28,042 nt of DNA from positions 1 through 28,042 of the forward strand of contig DATGNS010000145.1 of NCBI GenBank assembly GCA_035306625.1. Direction: 5' to 3'. This DNA is from Serpens sp035306625 (GTDB lineage: Bacteria; Pseudomonadota; Gammaproteobacteria; Pseudomonadales; Pseudomonadaceae). The notes beneath the pieces are model-generated. The model did not search any database. It worked only from the letters and a program-made list of their open reading frames with translations, and was not told where the DNA came from. A program made the position numbers and the translations under genes. How positions within the stretch are numbered: position 1 is the stretch's first letter; each line of letters opens with the position of its first letter. Below, in pieces: positions 18,316-26,059 of the stretch.

Positions 18316-19533
18316 ATGGCTGTCGGTCTTGGCCCTCTGCCCAAACTGCACCCGGTCCCCGGTTTCGAACTCGGCATCGCCTCCGCCGGCATCAAGCGCG
18401 TCGGGCGCAAGGATGTGGTGGTCATGCGCTGTGCCGAAGGCTCCCGCGTGGCCGGCGTCACCACCACCAACGCCTTCTGTGCCGCGCCGGTGCTGATCAC
18501 CCGCGAACGCCTGGCGGGCGAGGTGCGCTATCTGCTGACCAACACCGGCAATGCCAATGCCGGCACCGGCGCCGAGGGTCTGGCCAACGCCCGGCGCACC
18601 TGCGCCGCCCTGGCGGCCCTGACCGGCGTGCCGGAAAGCGCCGTGCTGCCGTTCTCCACCGGCGTGATCGGCGAGCCGTTGCCGGTCGAGAAGATCGAGG
18701 CCGCACTGCCGGCGGCGCTGGCCGATCTGGCCGAGGACAACTGGGCCGAGGCGGCCGTGGGCATCATGACCACCGATACCCTGCCCAAGGGTGCCAGCCG
18801 CCAGTTCCAGCATGATGGCGTGACGGTCACCGTGACCGGCATCTCCAAGGGGGCCGGCATGATCCGCCCGAACATGGCCACCATGCTCGGCTACATTGCC
18901 ACCGACGCCCGGGTGGCCCGCGATGTGCTGCAGGACCTGGTGCGCGATGCGGCCAACAAGTCCTTCAACCGCATCACCATCGACGGCGACACCTCCACCA
19001 ACGACTGCTGCATGCTGATCGCCACCGGCAAGACCAGCCTGCCGGAAATTACCTCGCCCTCCGGCGAGCTGTTTGCCAAACTGCAGCAGGCGGTGTTCGA
19101 GGTGTTCATGGAGATCGCCCAGGCCATCGTGCGTGACGGCGAGGGCGCCACCAAGTTCGTTACCGTGCAGGTCAACGGCGGTGCCAACCACCAGGAGTGC
19201 CTGGACGTGGCCTATGCCGTGGCCCATTCGCCGCTGATCAAGACCGCGCTGTTCGCCTCCGACCCCAACTGGGGGCGGATCCTGGCCGCCGTCGGCTACG
19301 CCGGCGTGCCGGACCTGGATGTCGGCCTGATCGACGTGTTCCTTGGCGATGTCTGCATCGCCAGTCGCGGCGCGCGCGCGGCCAGCTATACCGAGGAGCA
19401 GGGGGCGGCGGTAATGGCCCGCGAGGAGATCACCATCCGCATCGAGCTGGGACGCGGCAGCTGCAGCGAGACCATCTGGACCACCGACCTGTCCCACGAG
19501 TACGTGAAGATCAACGCGGAATACCGCACCTGA
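18316..19533 (+). CDS. argJ: Glutamate N-acetyltransferase / N-acetylglutamate synthase ArgJ
   Basis: ArgJ recycles the acetyl group in arginine synthesis, moving it from N-acetylornithine to glutamate; some members also use acetyl-CoA. The 405-residue precursor cleaves itself into two chains at Ala-Thr. The nucleophile is Thr189 in PNMATMLGY, directly after the GISKGAGMIRP segment. TNTGNANAGTG and the oxyanion-hole region VLPFSTGVIGE are also present, as are the C-terminal SDPNWGRI and DLSHEYVKINAEYRT. AGGAG at 18303-18307 is 8 bases before the ATG. It follows the secA terminator, so it needs its own promoter; a TACACT at 18264-18269 is a possible -10, without a good -35. Confidence 0.97.
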   Translation: MAVGLGPLPKLHPVPGFELGIASAGIKRVGRKDVVVMRCAEGSRVAGVTTTNAFCAAPVLITRERLAGEVRYLLTNTGNANAGTGAEGLANARRTCAALAALTGVPESAVLPFSTGVIGEPLPVEKIEAALPAALADLAEDNWAEAAVGIMTTDTLPKGASRQFQHDGVTVTVTGISKGAGMIRPNMATMLGYIATDARVARDVLQDLVRDAANKSFNRITIDGDTSTNDCCMLIATGKTSLPEITSPSGELFAKLQQAVFEVFMEIAQAIVRDGEGATKFVTVQVNGGANHQECLDVAYAVAHSPLIKTALFASDPNWGRILAAVGYAGVPDLDVGLIDVFLGDVCIASRGARAASYTEEQGAAVMAREEITIRIELGRGSCSETIWTTDLSHEYVKINAEYRT

Positions 19534-19541
19534 TCGAGCAT

Positions 19542-19571
19542 CCGGCCGGGGCCCTGCGTTGCCCTGGCCGG
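19542..19571 (+). terminator. Strong stem-loop after argJ
   Basis: CCGGCCGGGGC (19542-19552) pairs with GCCCTGGCCGG (19561-19571) around an 8-base loop: 11 pairs with a single G-T wobble, starting 8 bases after the argJ stop. No T-run follows, so it may stabilise a 3' end or act as a weak terminator rather than be a standard intrinsic one. Confidence 0.5.
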
Positions 19572-19644
19572 GCTTGAGGCTGTCCGCGCCCATTCAGCGC
19601 CGGGATGGGGCGAGCCCACTGTTCCGGCGGCGGAGAGGTGTCCC

Positions 19645-20280
19645 ATGTCCCTGACCCTGGTCATCGGCAACAAGAACTACTCGTCCTGGTCGCTGCGTGC
19701 CGCCCTGGCGCTGGAGCTGACTGGCGAACCCTACGAGGAGCGGCGTATTTCGCTGCGTCAGGCGGATACTGCGCAACGCATCGGCGAATTCTCGCCCAGC
19801 GGCCGGGTACCGGTGCTGCTCACCGAGCAGGGACCGGTGTGGGATTCCCTGGCCATTGCCGAATATCTGGCGGAGCGCTTTCCCGAGGCCCATCTGTGGC
19901 CGCGTGGCGAATATGCCCGGGCGGTAGCCCGTTCCGCATGCGCGGAAATGCACAGCGGCTTTGCCGCCCTGCGCACCCACCTGTCCATGGACCTGAAGCG
20001 CGAGGCGCGCCTGGAGCGGATTCCGGAGGACGCCCAGGCGGATATCCGGCGCATCTGCGTCCTGTGGCAGGACTGCCGTCAGCGCTTTGGCGCCGATGGC
20101 CCCTTCCTGTTCGGCCACGCCAGCGTCGCCGATGCCTTCTACGCGCCGGTGGCGGCGCGCTTCCACAGTTATCAGCTGGACCTGCCGGAGCCGGCGGCGG
20201 CCTATGTCGCCACCGTCTACCGGTGGCCGGCCTTCCAGCGCTGGTACCGGGCGGCGCTGCAGGAAACGGAGACCCTCTGA
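19645..20280 (+). CDS. Glutathione S-transferase family protein
   Basis: The 211-residue protein has a thioredoxin-like N-terminal domain (about residues 1-80), beginning LVIGNKNYSSWSLRAAL. The YSSWSLR segment is the hallmark of one bacterial GST subgroup and supplies the presumed catalytic serine. The G-site region PSGRVPVLL and DSLAIAEYLAERFPE follow, and then an all-helical C-terminal domain. It probably conjugates or reduces with glutathione in the cytoplasm; the natural substrate is unknown. GGAGAGG at 19631-19637 supports the ATG. An upstream start in another frame (19605) is a shadow. It ends one base before the Nudix gene start, so the two are very likely cotranscribed. Confidence 0.9.
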   Translation: MSLTLVIGNKNYSSWSLRAALALELTGEPYEERRISLRQADTAQRIGEFSPSGRVPVLLTEQGPVWDSLAIAEYLAERFPEAHLWPRGEYARAVARSACAEMHSGFAALRTHLSMDLKREARLERIPEDAQADIRRICVLWQDCRQRFGADGPFLFGHASVADAFYAPVAARFHSYQLDLPEPAAAYVATVYRWPAFQRWYRAALQETETL

Positions 20281-20281
20281 A

Positions 20282-21226
20282 GTGACGCGTATCGACGTGG
20301 CGGCCGCGGTGATTCGTGGCGCCGATGGCCGGGTGCTGATCGCCCGGCGGCCCCTGGACAAGCACCAGGGCGGCCTGTGGGAATTCCCCGGCGGCAAGAT
20401 CGAGCCGGGCGAGACGGCCGAAGCCGCGCTGCATCGGGAGCTGCACGAGGAGCTGGGCATCCGCGTGCGCGAGGCGCGTCCGCTGATCCGCATCCGTCAC
20501 GACTATCCCGACAAGGCGGTGCTGCTGGATGTCTGGGAGGTCGGCGCGTTCGATGGCGAACCCCATGGTGCCGAGGGGCAGCCGCTGGCCTGGGTGCGCC
20601 CGCGGGATCTGCCGGGATATGAGTTTCCGGCAGCCAACCGCCCCATCGTCGCGGCAGCATGCCTGCCCGATCGCTACCTGATCACGCCGGATGGCCTGGC
20701 CCCCGATGAACTGCTGCGGGGACTGCGGCAGGCCCTGGAGCGGGGCGTGCGCCTGGTTCAATTGCGTGCTCCCGCCATGTTCGACCCGCAGTATCGCGAC
20801 CTGGCGGCGGATGCCCAGGGGCTGTGTGCCGGCCGGGCCCAGCTGATGCTCAAGGGGCCGCTGGAGTGGCTGGGCGACTTCCCGGCGGCAGGCTGGCACC
20901 TGACTGCCGAGCAGCTGCGACGCTACGCCCCCAACGGTCGCCCCTTTCCCCGCGGGCGCTGGCTGGCCGCTTCCTGCCACAGCGCCGAGGAATTGGCGCT
21001 GGCCGCGCAGATGGGGGTGGATTTCGTCACCCTCTCGCCAGTATTGCCGACCCACAGCCATCCCGAGGCCGAGCCGCTGGGCTGGGAACAGACCAGTACA
21101 CTGATCGAGCACTGTACCTGCCCGGTGTTCGTGCTGGGCGGCCTGTCCGGGCAGCACCTGACCCAGGCACGGGATATTGGGGCCCAGGGGATCGCCGGCA
21201 TTCGCGGGTTCTGGCCGCTGGCCTGA
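20282..21226 (+). CDS. Nudix (MutT) hydrolase fused to a ThiE-like domain
   Basis: The N-terminal half (about residues 1-130) is a MutT-type Nudix hydrolase with a complete box: Gly38, Glu44, Arg52, Glu53, Glu56, Glu57, Gly59. This fits hydrolysis of 8-oxo-dGTP or a related nucleotide. The C-terminal half (about 135-314) resembles thiamine-phosphate synthase (ThiE/TenI barrel): YLITPDGL, VRLVQLRAP, FVTLSPVLPTHSHP and GGLSGQHLTQARDIGAQGIAGI align in order. The usual ThiE diphosphate and metal segments (INDR- and HLGQ-type) are replaced by LMLKGPLEW and WHLTAEQL, so synthase activity is doubtful. The GTG start at 20282 lies one base after the GST stop, with GGAAACGGAG upstream. The same fusion occurs in other Pseudomonas. 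Confidence 0.9.
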   Translation: MTRIDVAAAVIRGADGRVLIARRPLDKHQGGLWEFPGGKIEPGETAEAALHRELHEELGIRVREARPLIRIRHDYPDKAVLLDVWEVGAFDGEPHGAEGQPLAWVRPRDLPGYEFPAANRPIVAAACLPDRYLITPDGLAPDELLRGLRQALERGVRLVQLRAPAMFDPQYRDLAADAQGLCAGRAQLMLKGPLEWLGDFPAAGWHLTAEQLRRYAPNGRPFPRGRWLAASCHSAEELALAAQMGVDFVTLSPVLPTHSHPEAEPLGWEQTSTLIEHCTCPVFVLGGLSGQHLTQARDIGAQGIAGIRGFWPLA

Positions 21227-21326
21227 TTCTTGTATCCGGCGCAGCGGATGCCCGGTGCTGCCAAATTAATAGCAATGTCAAGAAGGCGGGCGCCGAGGCC
21301 GGACAGTCTCGATCGATGGACCCGCA

Positions 21327-22622
21327 ATGAACCAACCGAAATCCAAGCGCGCAGCCCTGGTGCTGGGAAGCATCGGCCTGGCGGCAATCTTCGCGTTTGC
21401 CTGGCAGGCGCGCCCGGCGCCCCGGCTTGCCGAGTTCGCCCTGCCGCAGACCCAGGTCGTACCTCTGCCGGACCAGCAGGTCCCGGTGTTCGAATCCCGC
21501 TTCGCCTCTTCGAGCTTCAGGAACTTCGCCCATGCGTCGGCGATCAGTGCCCTGCCCAACGGCGATCTGCTGTCGGTATGGTTCGCCGGTTCCCGGGAGG
21601 GTGCGTCCGATGTGCAGGTGCGTGGCGCCCGCTTCGATGCCCGTACCGGCCTCTGGGGCGAGGAAGTGGTGCTGGCCACTCGCGAGGAGACTCAGCAGGG
21701 GGTGAAGCGCTTCATCCGCAAGCTGGGCAACCCGGTGCTGGCGGTCACGCCGGATCAGCGCCTGTGGCTGTTCTACGTGTCGGTGTCCATCGGGGGCTGG
21801 GCCGCCAGCTCCATCAACGCCATGTATTCGGACGACATGGGCCACAGCTGGTCCACGCCACGCCAGCTGGTGACGTCCCCCTTCCTGAACATCAGCACCC
21901 TGGTGCGTGGTGCCCCGGTGCTGCACGCCGACGGCTCCATCGGCCTGCCGGTGTATCACGAGTTCCTCGGCAAGTTCGGCGAGTACCTGCATCTTGACGC
22001 GGACGGCCGGGTACTTGCCAAGTCCCGCATCAGCGATGGACGCTTCTCCCTGCAGCCTACCGTGGTGCCCCTCGATCAGCAGCGCGCCATCGCGCTGATG
22101 CGTCACACCGGCGAGGATCGCCGGGTGCTGGCCAGTCGCACCGAGGACGCCGGACGTACCTGGAGCCGTCCGGAAGTGCTGGAACCGAACAATCCGGACT
22201 CCTCCCTGGCAGCCATCGCCACGCCCCGTCACGGGCTGCTGGTGGCCCTCAACGACCTCAAGGAAGGGCGCTTCCGGCTCAGCCTGTATGGCACCGACCC
22301 CCAGTTGCAGCAGTGGAAGCCCCTGCTGGATCTGGACGAGTCGCCCGATGAGGACGGCAGGCCCATCGAGGAGAGCAGCTATCGACGGATCGTCGCCGAG
22401 CACTTCCTGAAATCCAGCGGCACCCAGGCCCCGGGGCGTCTGGAGGAGTTCCTGTCGAGCATCGATCACCGGTTCTGCAGCAAGGGCCAGTGCAAGTTCA
22501 CCTACGACTACCCCTATGTGATCCGCGGCGCGGATGGCCGCTATCACCTCGTCTATTCCTGGAACCACTCGTTGATCAAGCACATCAGCTTCAACGATGC
22601 CTGGCTGGAGACTCAACTGTGA
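21327..22622 (+). CDS. Membrane-anchored sialidase-like beta-propeller protein (BNR/Asp-box)
   Basis: The 431-residue protein resembles the predicted neuraminidase family (COG4692; BNR_2 domain). Residues about 8-26 form a hydrophobic signal anchor or signal peptide, so the propeller is probably periplasmic. Two Asp boxes are visible, SDDMGHSW and TEDAGRTW, plus the family segments HASAISALPNGDLLSVWFAGSREG, FIRKLGNPVL and the terminal YDYPYVIRGADGRYHLVYSWN ... IKHISF. About 50 extra residues (roughly 336-388) interrupt the region before that last segment and hold the only two cysteines (384 and 389). The start is forced: an in-frame TAA lies at 21267 and there is no other start codon, but its Shine-Dalgarno is weak. 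True sialidase activity is not established. The stop overlaps the next gene as GTGA. Confidence 0.82.
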   Translation: MNQPKSKRAALVLGSIGLAAIFAFAWQARPAPRLAEFALPQTQVVPLPDQQVPVFESRFASSSFRNFAHASAISALPNGDLLSVWFAGSREGASDVQVRGARFDARTGLWGEEVVLATREETQQGVKRFIRKLGNPVLAVTPDQRLWLFYVSVSIGGWAASSINAMYSDDMGHSWSTPRQLVTSPFLNISTLVRGAPVLHADGSIGLPVYHEFLGKFGEYLHLDADGRVLAKSRISDGRFSLQPTVVPLDQQRAIALMRHTGEDRRVLASRTEDAGRTWSRPEVLEPNNPDSSLAAIATPRHGLLVALNDLKEGRFRLSLYGTDPQLQQWKPLLDLDESPDEDGRPIEESSYRRIVAEHFLKSSGTQAPGRLEEFLSSIDHRFCSKGQCKFTYDYPYVIRGADGRYHLVYSWNHSLIKHISFNDAWLETQL

Positions 22623-23218
22623 CGCTCGAACTCTGGAGTAGCCAGCTGGGCCTGGCGCTGGGCATCTTTGTGCTGCTGCCGTTGCGCAACCGCTCCCGCA
22701 GCCTGCAGCTGGCCGTACTGCTGGCTCTGCTGGCGCTGGGCTTGGTTCCCGTCCAGGGCCTGCCCCTGGTGGCCTATCCGCGCGCCCTGGTGCCGGAACT
22801 GTCGATCGTCGCCCTGGTGGCCCTGGGCTGGGTGGCGCTGGTCCGTGCCGGGCTGGCGCAGCCGCTGCCGGCCTCGCAGCGCGTCACCCTGTACCTGCTG
22901 TTTGGCGCGCTGGGCCTGCTGCTTTATCCTGCCGCGCTCGGCCTCGGCCCGCTCGATCCCTATGGGTGGGGCTATGGCCCGCGGACGATGCTGGTCGTCC
23001 TGGGACTGCTGGCCTTGCTGCTCCTGTATCTGGGACACCGGCTCGCCGTGGCCATGCTGGCCCTGGCGACCCTGGCGTTCGCCCTGGGCCTGCTGGCTTC
23101 CGAGAACTACTGGGACTATCTGCTCGATCCCCTGGTGGTCATCTACTGCTGGCTCGCTCTGCTGGTGGCCGGAGCCAGGCGGCTCTGGTCGGCGCGTTCC
23201 CGGCCGCTGGCCGATTGA
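22619..23218 (+). CDS. Small polytopic membrane protein, function unknown
   Basis: The 199-residue protein starts at a GTG that overlaps the propeller stop (GTGA), implying coupled translation. It is almost entirely hydrophobic, with about six or seven likely spans: residues about 5-20, 26-40, 58-80, 88-106, 120-140, 141-160 and 170-188, separated by short arginine-containing loops such as RNRSRS. The motifs GPLDPYGWGYGPR and SENYWDYLLDPL are distinctive and may face the periplasm. No catalytic motif or known family is recognisable to me. Its place between a periplasmic glycan-binding-type protein and a membrane phosphoglycerol transferase suggests an envelope role, which is inference. A longer open frame starting at 22490 overlaps the propeller gene and is not used. 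Confidence 0.8.
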   Translation: MTLELWSSQLGLALGIFVLLPLRNRSRSLQLAVLLALLALGLVPVQGLPLVAYPRALVPELSIVALVALGWVALVRAGLAQPLPASQRVTLYLLFGALGLLLYPAALGLGPLDPYGWGYGPRTMLVVLGLLALLLLYLGHRLAVAMLALATLAFALGLLASENYWDYLLDPLVVIYCWLALLVAGARRLWSARSRPLAD

Positions 23219-23312
23219 ATCCTGACGGCCGGCCCTGCCCTGCAGGGCCGTTGCCTTTCCGGCGTGTGTCGGCCCCCGAGGGCTGGCGAATGGATGTGCA
23301 AATCGAGGTGAA
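23219..23312 (+). promoter_or_regulatory. Leader with hairpin and possible 8-codon ORF before the LtaS-like gene
   Basis: This 94-base gap holds a perfect 8-base stem, CGGCCCTG (23230-23237) with CAGGGCCG (23243-23250), loop CCCTG, with no T-run after it. Further on, ATG at 23290 opens an 8-codon frame (MDVQIEVK) behind a GAGGG at 23278-23282. Its TGA (23314-23316) overlaps the tandem ATGs of the next gene. The GAGGTG inside it (23305-23310) is the Shine-Dalgarno of that gene. The arrangement could be an attenuator with a coupled leader peptide, or chance. Confidence 0.35.
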
Positions 23313-25352
23313 ATGATGGATTGGCTGCAGTCCCGCCGCTTGCGCTACTGCTTCGGCGTCGTGGCAATACTGTTCCTGTGGTTCGCCGTTCTGCGAATGG
23401 TGTTCTATTTCGGCTTTTCCGGCCTGGACAGCGGTGCGCTGACCGGCAACGCGGCCGTGGGCGAAACCCTGGGCATCGGCCTGCGCTTCGATCTGCGCCT
23501 GGCTATCCTGCTGACGCTGCCGATCGCGCTGCTGGCCTGGCTGCCGCGCTGGAACCTGGCGCGCCTGCGCGCCCTGCGCTGGCTGCCGCGGATCTACCTG
23601 GTCCTGGCCCTGGCCGTCCTGATGCTGGTGTACATCATCGACTTCGGCCACTACGCCTACCTGGGCGTGCGCATCAACGCCACGGTATTCAACTTCCTGA
23701 AGGACGCGCAGATCTCCGCGGGCATGGTCTGGCAGACCTACCCGGTGGTCTGGATCAGCCTCGGCTGGCTGGCCTCCGTGGTGGTGCTGAGCGTTCTGCT
23801 GGTGCGTCTGGAGCGCGTCACCCTGGAGCGTCCGGCGCGGCCCATCAAGCGCTGGTCGCGGGTGTGGGGCGGCGCGCTGATGGTGGTGGCGCTGTTTTTC
23901 GGCCTGCTGGGCCGCTTCGAGAACCTCAATCTGGAAAACCCCGTCCCGCTGCGCTGGAGCGATGCCTTCTTCTCGGGCGACAATCAGATCGCCTCCCTGG
24001 GACTGAACCCGGTGCTGTTCCTGTACGACACCTCGAAGGTCAGCCTGGCGCCCTACGATCTGGAGGCCGTGCGTGCCGGCTATCCGCTGCTGGTGGAATA
24101 TTTCGGTATCCGGGAGCCCGACGAGCAGGCCCTCAACCTGCGTCGTGTGCAGGGGCCGCAGCCCTATGCCATCCAGGCCGAGCGCAAGCCCAACGTGGTG
24201 TTCGTCATGCTCGAGTCCCTGGGGGCCAGCGCCGTCGGCTATCACGGCAACCCGCTGAACCCGACGCCGAACCTGGACCGCCTGGCCGGGCAGAGCTGGA
24301 CCTTCAAGCACTTCTACGTGCCCGCGGTAGGCACCGCCCGCACCGTCTGGGCCAGCATCACCGGCATTCCGGACGTATCTCGGGAAGAGACCGCGACCCG
24401 CAATCCGCTGATCCCCAATCAGCACACCCTGATCAACGACCTGGAAGGCTACGAGCGTTTCTACATGATCGGCGGCAACGCCGGCTGGGCGAACATGAAC
24501 GCCCTGGTGCGCCAGAGCATCGACGGGGTGCGCCTGTACGAGGAAAGCTACTGGAAGTCGCCCCATGTGGACGTGTGGGGCATCTCCGACCTGAGTCTGT
24601 TCAAGGAGGGTGACGAGCTCCTGCGCGCCGTGCCGAAGGACAAGCCCTTCTTCGCCTACATCCAGACCGCCGGCAATCACCGTCCCTTCACCATTCCGAA
24701 GGACAACGACGGCTTCCAGATCAGCGAGCTGACCGAGGAACAGGTGCGAGAGTACGGTTCGGTGACCAAGGCCCAGTATGAGGCGGTGCGCCTGCTGGAC
24801 TTCAACATCGGCCGACTGATGGAGATCGCCAAGGAAGGTGGCTGGTACGACGACACCATCTTCGTGATGTTCGGCGACCACAACACGCGCATCACCCAGC
24901 TGCCGCACATGCCGCCGGCGTTCGAGAAGCTGGGCATCGAGGGCAATCACGTGCCGCTGCTGATCCATGCGCCCAAGTACCTGGAGCCGCGAGTGTTCGA
25001 GGAGGCTGTCGGCCTGTCCGACGTGCTGCCGACCGTGCTTGGCCTGCTCGGCTTCGAATTCGAGAACGGCACCATGGGTCGTGACGTTCAGCAGCCGGCG
25101 CCGGAAGGCGAGCGCGTGGTGCCGGTCATCCTGCGTACCGGCACCTTCCCGCTCATCGGTGGCATCACCCGGGACTTCCTGCTGCAGATGTGGCACGACG
25201 GCAGCCAGCCGACCCTGCACGATCTGGCCTCGGAGACGCCGCTGGACGATGTCTCCGCCCAGCATCCCGAGGAATTCGAGCGCCTGCAGGGCCTGACCCG
25301 TGCCCTGTACGAGAGCGCCCGGCTGATGATGTATCAGAACGTGCGCAACTGA
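23313..25352 (+). CDS. LTA synthase/MdoB-family phosphoglycerol transferase
   Basis: The 679-residue protein has the LtaS architecture: five N-terminal spans (about 13-35, 62-80, 93-118, 145-165, 185-200), a linker, and an alkaline-phosphatase-fold domain outside the membrane (about 290-600). Active-site landmarks are Glu301 (VFVMLESLGA), the probable nucleophile Thr341 in VGTARTVWASITGIP, the DVWGISD segment, His456 in AGNHRPF, and Asp522-His523 in GDHNTR, matching the metal and nucleophile pattern of LtaS and OpgB. In Gram-negative relatives such enzymes decorate periplasmic glucans or other envelope molecules with phosphoglycerol or phosphoethanolamine; the acceptor here is unknown. ATG 23313 and 23316 are both possible; the second is better spaced from GAGGTG at 23305. 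A terminator follows. Confidence 0.88.
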   Translation: MMDWLQSRRLRYCFGVVAILFLWFAVLRMVFYFGFSGLDSGALTGNAAVGETLGIGLRFDLRLAILLTLPIALLAWLPRWNLARLRALRWLPRIYLVLALAVLMLVYIIDFGHYAYLGVRINATVFNFLKDAQISAGMVWQTYPVVWISLGWLASVVVLSVLLVRLERVTLERPARPIKRWSRVWGGALMVVALFFGLLGRFENLNLENPVPLRWSDAFFSGDNQIASLGLNPVLFLYDTSKVSLAPYDLEAVRAGYPLLVEYFGIREPDEQALNLRRVQGPQPYAIQAERKPNVVFVMLESLGASAVGYHGNPLNPTPNLDRLAGQSWTFKHFYVPAVGTARTVWASITGIPDVSREETATRNPLIPNQHTLINDLEGYERFYMIGGNAGWANMNALVRQSIDGVRLYEESYWKSPHVDVWGISDLSLFKEGDELLRAVPKDKPFFAYIQTAGNHRPFTIPKDNDGFQISELTEEQVREYGSVTKAQYEAVRLLDFNIGRLMEIAKEGGWYDDTIFVMFGDHNTRITQLPHMPPAFEKLGIEGNHVPLLIHAPKYLEPRVFEEAVGLSDVLPTVLGLLGFEFENGTMGRDVQQPAPEGERVVPVILRTGTFPLIGGITRDFLLQMWHDGSQPTLHDLASETPLDDVSAQHPEEFERLQGLTRALYESARLMMYQNVRN

Positions 25353-25371
25353 CCTGCGGGCAGGGTGAACG

Positions 25372-25399
25372 GAAAGGCCGACAGCGATGTCGGCCTTTC
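25372..25399. terminator. Bidirectional hairpin terminator between convergent genes
   Basis: GAAAGGCCGACA (25372-25383) pairs perfectly with TGTCGGCCTTTC (25388-25399) around a GCGA tetraloop: 12 pairs. It starts 20 bases after the LtaS-like stop. CTTT-containing sequence follows on the + side. It lies between convergent genes and can serve both, although the T-tracts are short. Confidence 0.85.
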
Positions 25400-25471
25400 T
25401 GCTTTCCGGCTGGACACAAGGGGCTCAGATGCCCAAGCGACGCCAGAGCTGGCCCGCTGCGGTACGCAGGC

Positions 25472-26053
25472 TCAGGCCTCCGGTCGGGGCGCTGCCTGCC
25501 ACAGCACCTCGGCGACCCCCTGGCGTCGGGCGATCAGCCGCGCCGCGACGAACAGCAGGTCCGACATGCGGTTCAGGTAGGCCAGCAGTTCGCCGCGCAG
25601 CGGCTCCTCGCCATTGAGGGTCTGGCAGCGCCGCTCGGCCGCCCGCGCCGCGCTGCGACACAGGTGTGCCTGGGCGATCAGCCGGGAACCGCCGGGCAGG
25701 ATGAAGTTTTCCAGCGGGCCGACCTCCTCGTTCCAGCGATCGATGACCGCTTCCAGGCGGGCAATCTCCGCCGCCTGCACGGCCTGGTATTCCGGCATGG
25801 CCAGTTCGCCGCCGAGGTCGAACAGGCGGTGCTGGCAGGGGGTCAGCACCTCGATGAGCTCGGCCAGTCCCGGATGGCGCCCCCGGGCCTCCTCCAGTTC
25901 GGCCAGCAGCACGCCCAGCAGGCTGTTGAGGCTGTCCACCTCGCCGATGGCCTCGATGCGCGGATGGTCCTTGGGCACGCGGCGGCCGTCGGCCAGACCG
26001 GTGTGGCCGGCATCGCCGGTGCGGGTGTAGATCCTGGAAAGGCGGTATCCCAT
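25472..26053 (-). CDS. PduO-type ATP:cob(I)alamin adenosyltransferase
   Basis: The 193-residue helical-bundle protein has the PduO-type signature: TRTGDAGHTGLADGRRVPKD (ATP-binding N-terminus), then IEAIGEVDSLNSLLG, FILPGGS, an Arg-x3-Arg pair in AARAAERR and LNRMSDLLFVAAR. It would transfer adenosine from ATP to cob(I)alamin in the cytoplasm, making adenosylcobalamin. One deviation is DSLNS where most family members have DELNS (Ser41). The aspartate, arginine pair and asparagine usually tied to activity are kept. The gene begins 6 bases after the histidine kinase stop on the same strand, so both are probably on one transcript. Its own Shine-Dalgarno is weak. No cobalamin synthesis gene is nearby. 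Confidence 0.9.
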   Translation of the reverse strand: MGYRLSRIYTRTGDAGHTGLADGRRVPKDHPRIEAIGEVDSLNSLLGVLLAELEEARGRHPGLAELIEVLTPCQHRLFDLGGELAMPEYQAVQAAEIARLEAVIDRWNEEVGPLENFILPGGSRLIAQAHLCRSAARAAERRCQTLNGEEPLRGELLAYLNRMSDLLFVAARLIARRQGVAEVLWQAAPRPEA

Positions 26054-26059
26054 GTCGTG

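Noticed and set aside
21227..21326. Promoter for the three-gene cassette in the 100-base gap
   Set aside because: TTGTAT at 21230 and an AT-rich TTAATAG near 21266 were considered, but the spacing and -10 matches are poor. The cassette may be read from the GST-mutT transcript.
21230..21997. A 255-codon frame overlapping the start of the sialidase-like gene, and a 4-codon ATG-GAC-CCG-CAA-TGA at 21316 touching its ATG
   Set aside because: The long frame is low-complexity and out of frame with a gene carrying clear Asp boxes. The 4-codon frame has no Shine-Dalgarno and is short enough to arise by chance.
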